64,000 nt of DNA from Peromyscus leucopus. Taxonomy: Eukaryota; Chordata; Mammalia; Rodentia; Cricetidae. Shown in pieces: positions 21,513 through 33,189 of this stretch. The translations under genes and the position numbers were made by a program. Positions within the stretch are counted from its first letter, which is position 1, and each line of letters begins with the position of its first letter. The notes under the pieces were generated by a model. It saw only the letters and a list, made by a program, of their open reading frames with translations, did no database searches and was not told the DNA's origin. Location of the stretch: assembly GCF_004664715.2 (NCBI RefSeq), contig NC_051068.1, forward strand, positions 132,514,716 to 132,578,715. Direction: 5' to 3'.

Positions 21513-21683
21513 GAATAGAGTCTCATAAAGGCTGGGCTTGAGTTCACTATGGAGCCAAGGATGACCTTGAGCTTCTAATTCCCCTGCCTCGGGTTCTGAG
21601 GTGCTGAGATTACAGGCATGAGCCACCAAGCAGCCCTATGCACTCTGGAAAGCACTCGTCCAACTGAGCTACGTTCCCAGGCC
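21513..21683 (-). repeat. B4-type SINE, minus
   Basis: 'gggcttgagttcactatgga', 'ccttgagcttctaattcccc', 'gtgctgagattacaggcatg', then 'ccaactgagctacgttccc', the complemented tRNA-like end. Confidence 0.75.
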
Positions 21684-22358
21684 CAAAGAACGGCTCTGAA
21701 AAAGGCTACATGAAGGCTTGTTCTTGAAGAATGGTCAGGTAATCCTGCCTGTCACCCTGCTGGAAGTCTGATCTAGAACTCTGGCATTGTTACATCACGT
21801 GAGTAGCCCACTGAGGCCTGCTCAGAGAGGTAGATCTGGATATGCTGTTAGGGCCAACTGTGGGAAGTCTGGTAAGAGCATGGTGTTGGGATCCCAGTCA
21901 TGGATGCTTTTGTCCAGGTTGTCCCATGAGCTACCCTCCAGGCCGAGAGAAGCCTCAAGAGATCCCAGATGTCCTCCCGGGAATCTGCAGGGCAGGCCAC
22001 CTCTGCTGGCTGAGTTCTTTGGTCCTTAAGACCTTCTCGCAGAACAAGAAGGACCTCCATGCAAGGTCTGCTGGTCTCTTCTGACCCCAACACTAGGACC
22101 ATGTCACTCCAAAGGAAGCCATGGGTTCTGTGGTCCCAGGTGAGGCCAACAGGCATGCTCTATGGTAGATGACTATAGGCTAGCAGGGGACTTTGAGGAG
22201 AGATGGGTAAAAAGGAAGTGCGAGGAATCTACATGGACTTTTGATGAATTTCATGGGAGAAGACAACAGAGAAAAAAACAGCTCATAACTGAGGTGTGGT
22301 TGTACCCAGAGATGGTTCTGCTTTGGAAAGCTGGACTGACTTTGCCTGGAGATAGATT
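21684..22358. other. Unique sequence, nothing recognised
   Basis: Overlapping 80-127-codon frames on both strands. No motif is recognisable. Confidence 0.4.
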
Positions 22359-22500
22359 TCAACACACACCAACACGCATACATATACACATGCACACATA
22401 CATTCAAAAACATACACATGCACATACCTGTGTGCAATATACACATTTACATACAACACACATACATATACAGACACACACACATTTACACACACACTCC
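22359..22500. repeat. CA/TACA-rich low-complexity tract
   Basis: Degenerate CACACA and ACATAC units. It generates the His/Thr-rich (plus) and Cys/Val-rich (minus) frames around 22162-22545. Confidence 0.85.
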
Positions 22501-22611
22501 ATACAGTTCTTAGTTAAGGGAATGCTAACATTTCTTTCTAATTAAATTTTACATTAGCCTAGGTTATCAGAGTTTTCCTGCTGAGCTCATGTCCACTAAA
22601 AGTTCCTGTTA

Positions 22612-22766
22612 GCTGGGCAGTGGTGGCACATGCCTTTAATCCCAGCACTTGGGAGGCAGAGCCAGGAGGATCTCTGTGAGTTCAAGGCCAGCCTGGGCTA
22701 CCAAGTGAGTTCCAGGAAAGGTGCAAAGCTACATAGAGAAACCCTGTCTCGAAAAACCAAAAGAAA
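22612..22766 (+). mobile_element. B1 SINE, cricetid type
   Basis: Full-length: 'gctgggcagtggtggcacat', 'gcctttaatcccagcact', 'gagttcaaggccagcctggg', 'gagttccaggaaaggtgcaa', 'agaaaccctgtctcg' and an A-rich tail. Flanks carry 'aagttcctgt' on the left (about 22600-22609) and right (22770-22779), a target-site duplication. The 3' half is the form common in cricetids. Confidence 0.95.
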
Positions 22767-23145
22767 AAGAAGTTCCTGTCAGAGCTCCCTGTGTGGTTTA
22801 TTGGCAGTCTGTAGTGCTGCTGCTGTGTGCTGAAGGAAAAAGAAAAAAGAAAAGAAACTGGAGAGGAAAAGAGATGGTGTTAAAATTAATTAAGAAGCTA
22901 AGACAGAACTGTAAATCAACCAAATCCTGGAGCTGCTTCGCAGCTGACACAGACTGATGATGAATTAGTGAAAGGCCAGGCTCATGTGGGCAAGATGCTG
23001 TCCCTGATGTGTGTGTGGCAGCAAGGCTTTGAGGAGTGTCTGCCTGGGATGTGCTGTCTCCAGCAGGGTGAGAGAGGAAGTTTTTCTGCACACTTCCAAT
23101 TGCTGCAATAACATTGTCCTGCCAGAAATTCAGGGAAGTGTCCCA
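22767..23145. other. Unique sequence, nothing recognised
   Basis: Contains an (AAAAG)n-like stretch near 22837-22856. Minus-strand 128-codon frame has no domain. Confidence 0.4.
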
Positions 23146-23149
23146 AACC

Positions 23150-23345
23150 AGCTCCGCCTGTAGCCAGCTGTGTGCTTTGGACAAGTCTCCTCACCCGCTG
23201 GAATCTCTACCACTTTATCTCTGAAATAACAGCAACAGTTTGCCCTTTAGCTGAGTGTGGACTGTGTGCAGGGCTGACCCACAGGAGTTAGGACAGCGCC
23301 GTCATTCCCACAAGAGTAGGCATGCCTCGTTGAGTAAGTATCCCA
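23150..23345 (+). repeat. MIR SINE
   Basis: 'gtagccagctgtgtgctttg', 'gacaagtctcctcacccgc', 'tctctgaaataacagcaaca' follow the MIR core and 3' part. Confidence 0.6.
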
Positions 23346-23679
23346 TGCAAGATGACTTCAAACACTGCCTGTTTACCCAATGAGCCCTAAGAAAAGAGTG
23401 TGATAAATATGAAACAGCATTGTTCTGTAAGGAAACTGACAGATGACTCTGTAATAGTCTGATGTTTCGGTGGCATGCTGCCTACTTCAACTCACATATG
23501 GTGTTTATGAATTTATGAGGACTGATTACCATACTAGTGATTTTGATTATATACTTAAAATCATATCATTTTTACAAAGCAGAAATGGTAGTTTTATTAA
23601 CAACACAGCATTTCCAGTCAAATTCTTCTAATGTGCCTTTGATATCATTGTCTTTCTAGAAATTAATTTTAAATTTTCA
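23346..23679. other. AT-rich sequence, nothing recognised
   Basis: May include further degraded L1 adjoining 23680, but no landmark is clear. Confidence 0.3.
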
Positions 23680-24000
23680 TACAGATCTGTATGTTGAGCG
23701 TATCTCTCCTTGTTTGCCAAGTCCCTCCACCCTTCCAATCCTCACCCCCCCCCACCATTTATTACTTGTTCTCTTAAACAATTTTACTACTACTTTCATC
23801 TAATATGTACATTCATGATTTTATGTGACCATATAAAATCCAGGAACCACCAATGAAAGAAAATGTGGTGTTTGTCTTTCTGAGAATGACTTGATTTGCT
23901 TAACATGATTAATTCCAGTCACATTCATTTTCCTGCAAGTGACATAACTTCGGTCTTTGTGGCTGAAATGTATATATAAATTTTCTTTATTCCTTTGTTC
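23680..24000 (-). repeat. L1 fragment, minus
   Basis: Complement of the L1 ORF2 3' end: 'gtgtttgtctttctgagaat', 'tgacttgatttgcttaacat', 'cagtcacattcattttcctg', 'caagtgacataacttcgg', 'gtggctgaaatgtata'. C9 at 23745-23753. Confidence 0.65.
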
Positions 24001-26270
24001 TTGGAGATCCTCCTTCCTCCTCTGCTTTTAGAACCATCCTCACTGGTTCCCAAAGACAAGCTCTACCTTTCCTCTCTCACAGTCTAGCTCCAGGCAAGCT
24101 GGAGAGTGAGGAAAACAATGTCAACTTTCTCTCACCAGGGACTACCTGTTGAAGAAGAGACCTTGATAAACATCTAGGGTTAGAAGATAAAACCCTAACC
24201 TTGGGCTGAAGACAGTGTCTTTAAAAGGCAATTAAGCATCCTAAAACGGAAATGACAAACTAAACTACTTTGAACTGGAATTCAGTGGAACTTGGGGTGG
24301 AGGAGAGTAGGTGGGGTGGAGAGAAGGGTGGCCAAGCCTCGTGGCTGAGTGGCCGTCAGCTCAGAACACGGAAGCGATTCAGAGTGTGAAGACATTTGTC
24401 CTGACGGACACCTCCCAGGGTTTCTCAGCTCTGACTATTTCATAGACCTTCAAAAAGCAGGGAGAGGAGTTGGAGCAGCTTCTTCGTGGAAATTGAGGGG
24501 GGAAGGCAAGTTTCACACAAGTTATGGTGAAGTAAAACAAGGAGCGTCCATGGAATGGGGGCCAGAGGGGGACAGACGGAGAAGCTGAAGGAATTTAGTG
24601 GCCTCAGGAACAGGAGCCAAGGCTAAGCACAAACAGGCTCCGTAGTGACAGAAGATGCCTTGGCTGGTGTGTGTGTTTCACAGGCCATGGAATAAGTGAA
24701 GCCGATCTGTGGTTAGATGGGGTTCTTTGAGTACTGTGTGGGACCTACACGGAGTTAGACCAACTTCATAATAGCCCTGGCAGGCATGAAGATATTCCGA
24801 AGTGACACTTGTGCCCTTCCATTGCCTACCAGACTATGAAAAAATGATTCTCCACAAGTCAGAATTTCCCATGAATCTCATGGTATCAACCAGAACTTTT
24901 TTTCTGGTTGATTTTACACAGTTCTGGCAACCCATCAGAACAGGACAGAGAGACTAGAGGCAGAGAATGACGGAGGGACCTACCACACCTCGGCCAGGAC
25001 TGGTTGGTTATGCATGTCTCCTGCCTTCTGTTTAAACCAAAATCTCAAGTCAAGACCTGAAAGACAGACTTGGGGATACAGGGGAGCTCTTTGTACCTCT
25101 GCCAGATATGGCCACATTGACTAAATCTCCCTTTTCTTCTTTTCATTATTACTTTTTACAACTTCATTTAATTTAAAATGGCCCACTGAGAACTGGTGGC
25201 CACGCCTAGGGTATTAGGGTTAACAGGGCAAGTCATGTGACAGTTTGACTCATGCACTTCAAGGGTGGGCCCTGCAGAAAGGTCAGCACCCTTGAGGGGT
25301 GAGTCTGCTCCACTGGCCCCAGCAGCTGATCTCCCAGTTTGGGGTCTCTATACTAGAAGGAAGAATTCTGTGATCTCTCAGCTCTTCATAAGGTTTTATG
25401 TTGCCATCTGAGACGTTACTTGATTTCTCCTTTCTAGCAATCCCGCAAGAGCCCCAGAGCCCCCCACCGCTGGCCTCCCACAGTGGCACTAGCTGTCACG
25501 TTCACTTGTTTAACTCATGCTCCCTGGTCCCTGTCCCCAAATTAGAGGTACTCTCTTGTTAACCACAGCATCCCTCTCTCAACCTGATCCCCATCCTCCC
25601 AGTCCAGGGCCAGCTGGCCGGGAGCCTGTGGATTTCAGGGCGTTCACAGCTCTTCCGCCAAGGACAGAGTCCTCTGACCTCTGTGTCTCCAGAGAACTGA
25701 TTCCTGACCGGGGTCCCTGCTTCCTTCAGACATTCCTGCGTGCTGGCAGAAGTCTCCACGTTGGTTGCGGGAACCCTTGACGGCTGTCCTTGCTGCAACT
25801 TCTGACCTTTCTGCAAGTTGCTTCCTTGGGGGATTTTTAAACAGCGAAGTGCCAGGACACCCCCAGACTTGGAGACTCTCAGAGCTCCGGCTGGCTCTCC
25901 TGGTGGTCAGCCTTCCCATCACAGTCGTGCAGTCTGGTTCTGGACACGTGGACTTTGTTCCTCTCCTCTCCCTTGGTCACTCCTCTTCCTCTGGCTTTTC
26001 TCATCGGGGCCCTTTTGGCCACAGTGGTAGCTGAGCCATTGCTGGCCGTCTGGAAAGATGGAGACAAACACAAAGAAAGCCTGTTCTAGCTCTTCTTGGC
26101 TGTTTACTCCCTTCATGCCCAGCCGCTGGACCTTTGAAAAGTACCCCAAGAGCCTGGCATGGCTTCTAACACATCTTTCAGCTTCTTAAGAAACTCCCCT
26201 TGCCTATTGGCTGTTTAGATGACAGAATTCTCTCCTGGTTCTCCAAACATTCCACCTTTAATGGCTGACT
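24001..26270. other. Unique sequence, no gene supported
   Basis: 2.3 kb with almost no repeat signal. Contains a hairpin-capable pair at 24885-24912 and a moderately GC-rich part (25480-26040) where frames overlap on both strands. I recognise no conserved protein. Confidence 0.4.
24885..24912. other. Perfect 10-bp inverted repeat, 8-bp loop
   Basis: Arms 'atcaaccaga' and 'tctggttgat' flank a T-rich spacer. Could fold as a short hairpin in RNA. No small-RNA family is recognised. Confidence 0.8.
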
Positions 26271-26274
26271 GATT

Positions 26275-26475
26275 TATTTTGCACACTATATGCCAGCCAC
26301 TGTGCTAAATACTTTGCTTCTATTGTCTCGCTGAATTTGTATCACAATCCTGTAAGCTGGGGACTGTGTGCTTCCGGCATTTTACAGAAGCGGTAACTGA
26401 GGCCGTGGGAGGTTAGAAAGCGACCAACTCCATATTGACACAGCTTAGTCAACAGCTCAGGAGCTCTGGCATCTT
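26275..26475 (-). repeat. MIR SINE
   Basis: 'tatgccagccactgtgctaa', 'atactttgcttctattgtct', 'aagctggggactgtgtgc', 'ttttacagaagcggtaactg', 'gttagaaagcgacc'. One of the most complete MIR copies in the window. Confidence 0.8.
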
Positions 26476-26616
26476 TTTGTGTCTTATGTCTACAAGTCAT
26501 TTCCTATACCATAAGGTGCTCCCTCCATCCTGCCCGTATGTGAGTAGATGGGTACAGGTGGCTTGCCATCCTTAACTTAGCACATGTGGTATTTCTACAG
26601 TAGCATGTGGAGGAAG

Positions 26617-26860
26617 ACACTTAGGTTGATGGGTAGGTGAGTGAATGGTGGGATAATGGGCAGAGAGGTGGGGAGGAGAGTGGGCTGGCAGGTGAATGTA
26701 TGGGAGGAGAGATGGATGGGTGAGTGGTTAGATAATGGGTGGACAGGTGAATTATGGGAGGAGAGAAGGATGGATAGATGAGTGGGTAGATAATGGGTGG
26801 ATGAATGAGTGGAAAGCAGACGTGAACGGGTGGATGATGGACAGAGGGGTGAGGTGGACT
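26617..26860. repeat. Degenerate TGGA/GGTGAGTGG minisatellite
   Basis: Repeated 'ggatggatgggtgagtgg', 'gataatgggtgga' and 'gggaggagag' phrases with a loose higher-order period. The Pro/His/Ser-rich minus-strand frames of 127-142 codons (26595-27023) are produced by this repeat. Confidence 0.85.
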
Positions 26861-28192
26861 TCTGGTGATTAAAGGATGTTTGTACAGAAAAACATTTTGG
26901 AATACAGGGTGCTCCAGTACCGGAGCTATCCTTCCCTGGTCTCTTTTCTCCAGGCCCGACAGTCTGTTCTGTTCCTGTGAGGAGGGCTGTCTCCAGGGCC
27001 TCACCCACAGGGGATAACAGCATCTGTGTTGCCTTCAGCAGCTACTTCCGCCCCGGGTTTATTTTTCCAGATGCTTCACACTAACTTTGGAATTCAAAAT
27101 AAGTTTGCCCAGGAAGTCTTCATTTTCTTTAGGAGTGACTGTCATCTGATCTCTGTGGGGCCCCGTGTCCTAAACCTGACTCAACAGGGTCTGTCCGTGG
27201 GATGCGCTGTTTACGTCTGGAGTCTTAAGATACTCTGCTCTGCCAAAGCAAGGGGATCTGCACCTCCCAACACACTGGCGCAGAGCAGAGCCTAGGCCTG
27301 TACGCAGCTCGCTCTTTTAACCCAGAACAAGTTCGTGGGAAAGGTGAGCTTGCAAGACAGAGACAAACTTACCACAATCCCCTTCGTCTCCAAACCCTTG
27401 CCTATCATCCTCCAATCCACACAGCGTCTAGACCCTCTCGTGGATCCAGGTGGCAAACACATTCTTGCTAAAGCATTCATGACTTACTGCTTTCCTTTAC
27501 CATTAGAAAGAGTTCTTCCATCAAAACAATAACACAATCAGAGGTAAAGTCACCCAAATAGCTCCTTGCCAGTGATATTTGCTATCCTTGCCATTCTGGC
27601 TCATACGTTCTAGGCTGTTCAGTTTTTCATAACTAGTTTTATGTATTCGCTGGTTAAAGTTATAAAGTCAAGTGGATCAGAGAACAACTCAATGCCAAGT
27701 TCTTTTCCAATGACTCTTGGGTCTCTGAAAAGGCTCTTTCTATCATCCTTAGACTGAGGGCTTGGGACACAAACATGGTAACTCTCTCACAAGTCAAGTC
27801 CCTTGACCAATGTCTCACTACAGGGGCTACAACTTGTCAGAAGTGGCCTGGTCCTGCACCTTACCTGGATTTATCTGTCCCTTCAGGGTGACTAAGAGAC
27901 CCTGGCCATGAAGACAGGGATGAGGCATGGCCTTTGTCTGGCCCCTACTTTCATTAACAAGGGCCTGTATGTGGGAAAGTTGACTTAGCATCACAGGACA
28001 GTTATCGAGATGGTACCTAAAATCTGCATTTTGACCCAGGCATAAAATTGAAGAAAGGAAACGTGGCATTTATCCTTCTTTGGTTTCACCCTGAGCTTTT
28101 CAGTAAACTCAACATGCCCAGCTCTAATCTTTCTTGTCTGGCTGTGAGCTAGAATAACAGGCCAACACATTCCTAGCCAATGTGAAAACAGA
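26861..28192. other. Unique sequence, nothing recognised
   Basis: About 1.3 kb without a recognised repeat, exon or RNA gene. Confidence 0.4.
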
Positions 28193-28822
28193 TTAAACTT
28201 TCACGCTCCATGAACTGTGAACAAACCTGCAGGTTACAGGTATACCCCTGCTCCTGGCAAGCCCATTCTTGGGCCCCAAGCTCCTTTCTTTTTTAAACAA
28301 GAAAAGGATTCTGTGAAGGGGCCATGTCCTCCTGGTGGGGGGAACCTTCTGTGGGCACCTTTGTGAAGACTGGAGAAATGCGTGCAGTCTTCCAGGTGGT
28401 TGCAGTGTCCCCCCCCCCCAGGCACATGGCTGGTCCAGTAGAGTACAGAGGGATTTCATCCCATCTATGGATGAGAGTAAGGCACCCCTGGCTTCTGGAC
28501 CACGCAGCTGCTCTTGGAGGACCGCTGACTGCCCTTTCAAAGATAAAGGTGTCTTGGCTTTGGGAATGCTGTTGTAGTTCTGTTGGCCACAGATCTTGAG
28601 AACAGCAATTGTGTCCGTGACTGGGCAATGAGAGGAGTCAGCAGACTGACCGGTGTCAGCATCGCTTACCTGCTGGTTCAAGGCCTCTGTCATCACTGCC
28701 CATGCAGCAAAAAGGAACTGAATATCAACCAACACAAGCTGCAGACATCTCTGAAACCTTCCCATCAGAGCAGCTCGTAGATGGGAAGCAAAGCGTTCTT
28801 CATAAAGATGGAGCCAGAGCAT
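28193..28822 (-). other. 209-codon open frame of unknown status
   Basis: The longest open frame in the window. I recognise no domain, and the DNA is not an obvious repeat. On the minus strand a donor-like CAG|GTAAGC lies at about 28664-28674, so the upstream part (about 28670-28800) could be an exon instead of the whole frame being coding. Plus-strand frames of 80-91 codons overlap it. C11 at 28409-28419 would be a frameshift hazard. Chance is the default reading. Confidence 0.15.
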
Positions 28823-28997
28823 TCTTGGGGGGCTTCCCCCTGGCTATCGGCAAAACTGCTCTGAACTTACCCTAAAATGTTCCTAATAGCTGGAGGGGGG
28901 TGTTGATTTGAGCTTTCCTTTAGTATAAACTTGTTGCATGGCTTCTGTCTGAATGCTTCCTGAATGCTTCCATGTTTGTGTTTTAATTGTACTGTAG

Positions 28998-29254
28998 ACG
29001 AAAAGAAAATTTTCCATCAAGTCAAACACCAGCCATCCACCCCTATTTCCATCGTCCCTACCCTTCTTCCCCTTTCATGGGTTTCCTCCGAGACCATCCT
29101 GAAAAGGAGATTCAATGGGCAGGAAGGTTTATGAGCCAAACAGAGCTCAACCTATGGCGGAGTAAAAGAAACAGAATTAGGGGACCACAGCACCGTTGTC
29201 ATGGGAACCACAATCTGGCAACTCCAGAAGAATACTTTTCCTCCAGCATCTTAG
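28998..29254 (+). other. Candidate exon (acceptor and donor consensus)
   Basis: A T-rich stretch ending 'ttaattgtactgtag' (acceptor, ends 28997) is followed by 257 bp that stay open in one frame and end at a consensus donor, TTAG|GTAAGT (29251-29260). The stretch is repeat-free. The encoded peptide has no recognised domain, and there is no ATG upstream in frame after the TAA at 28984. Such pairs also occur by chance, and a non-coding exon is equally possible. Confidence 0.18.
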
Positions 29255-29367
29255 GTAAGTGCCTTACTGGTGCAGGATGCCTGTCCTTTAGTTACTGTGA
29301 CCAGGTCAAGAGTGATTATGACTAGACACAGATGACATGACCCCAGTTATCTGGAAAATAAAAACAA

Positions 29368-29580
29368 TTGTTGGTGCCAACAGCATGGCTCAGTGGGTTA
29401 AAACACTTGCAACAACAAGCCTGGGGCCCTGAGTTCAGTCCCCGGAATCCACGTGGTGGGAAGAAAGAAGCAACTCCCTTAAATTGTCCTCTGACTTCCT
29501 TCCACACAGGCACTGTGCCATGCACACACCTCTTCCCCGAGACTAAATAAATAAAGGCAAAAAAAATATAAAATAAAAAA
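29368..29580 (+). repeat. B2/B3-related SINE
   Basis: tRNA-derived head 'ccaacagcatggctcagtgg' and body 'ccctgagttcagtccccgga', 'atccacgtggtgggaagaa', 'attgtcctctgacttccttc', with an A-rich tail from about 29545. Confidence 0.8.
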
Positions 29581-31524
29581 TTATTGGATGGACAAAAGCA
29601 GCATGTAACTATAGACCTCTAAATACACCCCTAAAACTGTAACTAAACCCGAAAGGATTAGTGAGAGGAGGAGGCTAGGGAAAGTACTCAGTGAGCAGTT
29701 CGTTGTGTTTCTTCCTCTGTAGGCATGAGGACAAATAAAGCCTCAAGTCTCGGGGCAAACAGGTGCTGATACAAATCAACATGGGCTCAAACTAAAGGCC
29801 CGAGTGTGAACTGCGCCTGAACCTTTCTGAAGAATAAAGACTGTTCAGCAATCGTCTTCCAGCATGTCCAATCTGTTACCTCTCTTCACTTCCTCAGTCG
29901 GTTGAGCATGGGTCACCAGAACCGTGAAGAGGATGCTTCAATAGGCAGAAGGTATTTCTCAAGAAAGCCAGTGCCCAGGATTGTCCTGACCAGAGCCAGT
30001 GTGTCTGGATGAAGTGGGGGTTAATCCCTGCACCCATATGGACAATCAGCGATGTCTAGTAGCTGAGACTGGGTCGTGCCTGTCTTTCCCTCCTCAAAGC
30101 TGAGAATGTCTTTGGCACCTCTTAAAGAACGAAAGGACAGAGAGTTCTAGGCCTTTGGCAGCAAGCCTCCCTGTTCATACCCTTACTTCAGCTCTACACT
30201 GTGGCCAGCTGGATGTCCCAACACACCCCAAACTCCAGGATCACCCCATTCTGCACCCTTACCATGCCTGCCACTCCTCTGTGAGAACACACTCTTCCTC
30301 ACACCCATAACTCACCCTCAGAATCCAGTCCCCCTCTCAAAGCCAACTTCAAAGCCCTTAAAATACCTTTCCTCAGCTGTCTTCTTGATAACTTTAATCT
30401 CCTCATGAAACAAGCATTGTTCTTTATGTTGTGTTAACTTTAAAGATAAGTGTCATAACTTTAAAAACAAATATCTAGAACCTCCCATGTACCAGGCACA
30501 GGAGGTGGAGACACGTGAGATTAAAATTAACTGGGCCAGCATGGTTAATATAGTTAATAATCCAGAGAGCATGTATTTCCGCTTGCCAGTTTCTAAGACG
30601 TTAGCATTCATTTGCTTGTTTTAGCTCATGCTTCAGCCAGTTCCACCACCAGCAGGGTCTGAACTTTGGGCTCCATGCTCATCAAAGATCCTTTTTCACC
30701 CAGTACTAAGTCTTACATGTTATGATTGCCTTTTAGCTTTCAGAAGTCACTTTTCTTCTTGATAGTTTCATCCAGAGATCCAGGAGGTCTCCTGGAGCGT
30801 CATATAATTGGGAACGGAAGTTTGGAACTGGTGCACAATAGCATCCCTGTATCAAGTGAATGTGGTCAGTGTGATGGCCAAATTGGTGAGAAAGCAAGCC
30901 CTAAGTCGTCCATAGGCTTCTTTCTCTCCCCTCTGAAAAGTGGGGAGGTTGTACGAGTGCCCACAAAGGTCCGTTCCACAGCTCACATCCTAGCTGATCT
31001 ACAGTGATTCACTCTCATGCGCTCTCACAGGAACACATTGTGTTCTGCAAGGACAAGGCAGCCAAACCACCTGGCAGAGGAAAAATGAATACTCAGCTAC
31101 TCCCAGCCTCACCCCAGGGGGACATGCTGAGCACTTGGAAGCCTTGAGATTTAGTTGCTGGCCACGATTTTCAGCATAAACATAGGAACCACTTGAACAA
31201 ATAACTTGTTGAAAGGGAGCAGCAGCCAGCACTGTGTGATTGAAAATCATTCCCTTCCCTCCATGGGCAGCTTTGTTGCCTAGCTCTCTGTCTCCTGGTC
31301 ATGGCCACAGTTTGCTAACTTGAATGAACCACAGTCAGAGCACTATGTTGACTCTGCTTCAGACTCCGTGTGCGTGGTAGGCAGGCATTCATCACTCAAA
31401 GAATTCGATGGAAGACAACAGTTCTGTCGAATGACTTAGGTGACTGCAAGCGACGTATAAGCTATTTAGACTGACCTCTTCCTAGGCCAACATATGCATC
31501 ATGATTTCTGTCTTGGTTCATGCT
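29581..31524. other. Unique sequence, nothing recognised
   Basis: 1.9 kb with no clear transposon. Part of 30180-30440 is C-rich and may be ancient L2, but landmarks are too weak. A 93-codon plus frame (30726-31007) has no recognised motif. Confidence 0.4.
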
Positions 31525-31739
31525 TGTCCTGGTTAGTTTTAACTGTCAACTTGACACAGCCTAGAGTATCAGTTGAGGACTTCCCAGATCCTGTGAGCAT
31601 GTCTGTGAGGAATGCTATTGATGGTTAGCTTATGAGGGCTACTAAGTCCACTATGGTCAGCAGCATCCTCAAGAAGTTGGTCCTGAGCTAAGCTTGCTAA
31701 GCACGAGCCTGCACCGAGTCAATAAAAGCATTCCTCCAT
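31525..31739 (+). mobile_element. Rodent MaLR LTR, left part
   Basis: Starts 'tgtcctggttagttttaact' with 'gtcaacttgacacagcctag' and runs to the CTCCAT at 31734-31739, where another LTR is inserted. Continues at 32213. Confidence 0.85.
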
Positions 31740-32212
31740 TGTGGTGATATTTTATTTGTGTGTTAATAAAGCTTTCCTTGAGATCAGGGGTGCAGGGGGA
31801 GGGCAGCCATTTTAAGTAAATAAGGAAGTCAGCACACGCCCTTAATCCCTTAGCAGGCAGGGTCTCTGTGTGTTCAAGGCCACACTAGGGAACAGAGCCA
31901 AGCTGGTAACACACGCCTTTAATCCCAGTACCAACCATAGAGACCTGGAGGTCTGCACAGACGGACAGAAAGTGACAGAGCTGTGTAGGAAGAGGAAGTG
32001 AGGTAGCTGGGCTAAGAGAGCCAATGAGAGGGCAGAACAGCAAGGCAATAAAGGCATGGGTAGACAGGAAGTAACTTGCATTTGGAAACTGCAGAGTTGG
32101 TGTGGTAAGATTGGCTGGTGGCTTTCCCTGTTTCCCTGATCTAAGGCTTTCACCCCTGTATTTGGCTCCATGTTTTTTTATTTTAATAAGACCATTTAGA
32201 AATTCATCTACA
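31740..32212 (+). mobile_element. Solo LTR (ERVK-like) with embedded B1-like pieces
   Basis: 473-bp unit, TGTGGTGATATTTTATTT... to ...AATTCATCTACA, flanked by a perfect 6-bp duplication CTCCAT (31734-31739, 32213-32218). Six bases is usual for class II ERVs. Inside are 'gtgtgttaataaagctttcc' near its start and two B1-like phrases ('cacgcccttaatccc' at about 31836, 'cacacgcctttaatcccagt' at about 31912), so the LTR family has absorbed SINE sequence. No internal viral region. Confidence 0.85.
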
Positions 32213-32375
32213 CTCCATTGTGTCTGCTTCAGGTTCCTGCTTGAGTTCCTGCCTTGACTTCCCTCAATGATGGACTGTGACCCAGAAGTATAAGCCAAAT
32301 AAACCCTCCCCTTCCACAAAATTGCTTTTGATCAGAGTGTTTTATTACAGCAACCAAAATGAAACTAGGATAACA
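32213..32375 (+). mobile_element. Rodent MaLR LTR, right part
   Basis: Resumes after the inserted LTR: 'ttcctgccttgacttccctc', 'aatgatggactgtgaccc', 'aagccaaataaaccctcccc' (polyadenylation signal), 'gaaactaggataaca'. Confidence 0.85.
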
Positions 32376-32384
32376 CATTTGTCA

Positions 32385-32660
32385 CAACCAATCTTGTAGA
32401 CTGGGAGTTTATAAAGAATGTAAGCTGATTTCATAGACAGCTCTGCAGACCGAGTCCAAGATCGGGTAACAGGGGATTTGATGAGGTAAAGGTTCTCTCT
32501 CTCTGCATCCTAGATGGCGCCTTGTTCCCAAGTCCTCATGAGAGAAAACCAAACGGAAGTGAATTCTCTCTCTCTCCTCTATTGCTTTTGCAAGGGTGTG
32601 AATTGATCCATGAGGCCATTAGCTCGTCCAGGATGCCACCTTGGGAGTTAAGTCCAACAT
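32385..32660 (-). repeat. MLT1/MST-like MaLR LTR, minus
   Basis: 'gatttgatgaggtaaaggtt', 'cccaagtcctcatgagaga', 'gaattgatccatgaggccat' and 'ttgggagttaagtccaacat' match complemented ancient MaLR sequence. Directly abuts the younger rodent MaLR. Confidence 0.6.
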
Positions 32661-33189
32661 ATGAATGTTTAAAGGGCAGCACTTTCTTCTTGTAGAAGGT
32701 CTTCACTGGTGCCTCTCAGTTACAAGGCTGTCACATGTGTCTCTGCTCCCAGCAGCTAAGCAGTACACTTCTCAAGAGTCAGTTGTACTTGTCCCCAGGT
32801 CTGATTATGACAGTAGTCCTTGTGGTCATGACTGTAACTTATTTGAACATTATGTGAATTAATTAAATGCAAGGGTGTAAATGGAATTGTTGGATATGTT
32901 GAAAAGCAATCTAAGGGGTGAAAACTCTAAATTCTTAGATGCATCTACAACCAGTGTTCATATAAAGGTGGTTGGGTTAAATGAAAAAATACAAAAAGGT
33001 AAATTGTCCTACAATATCTGTGTCCCTTGTTCACTCTTTGAAGAAGCTAAAATTAAATATTATGGAGGAGATATTTGGCTGTAGCTTACATAAAGTAACC
33101 CAAATACCAGTCAGAAGGATTCATACTAAAGGAAATAAAATACAGTTTTTATGGACCCACATAAAAACATGAGTTTATACTATAGATTT
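32661..33189. other. AT-rich unclassified sequence
   Basis: Plus frames of 63-67 codons (32665-33172) lie in a row but in different frames and without motifs. Could be a worn transposon interior. Not identified. Confidence 0.3.

Noticed and set aside
24175..24200. TAGGGTTAG facing CCCTAACC, hinting at interstitial telomere repeat
   Set aside because: Only about one and a half hexamers on each side in opposite orientation. Chance similarity is sufficient.
26595..27023. 142- and 127-codon Pro/His/Ser-rich frames
   Set aside because: Two overlapping frames of the same minisatellite, so repeat structure, not coding selection, keeps them open.
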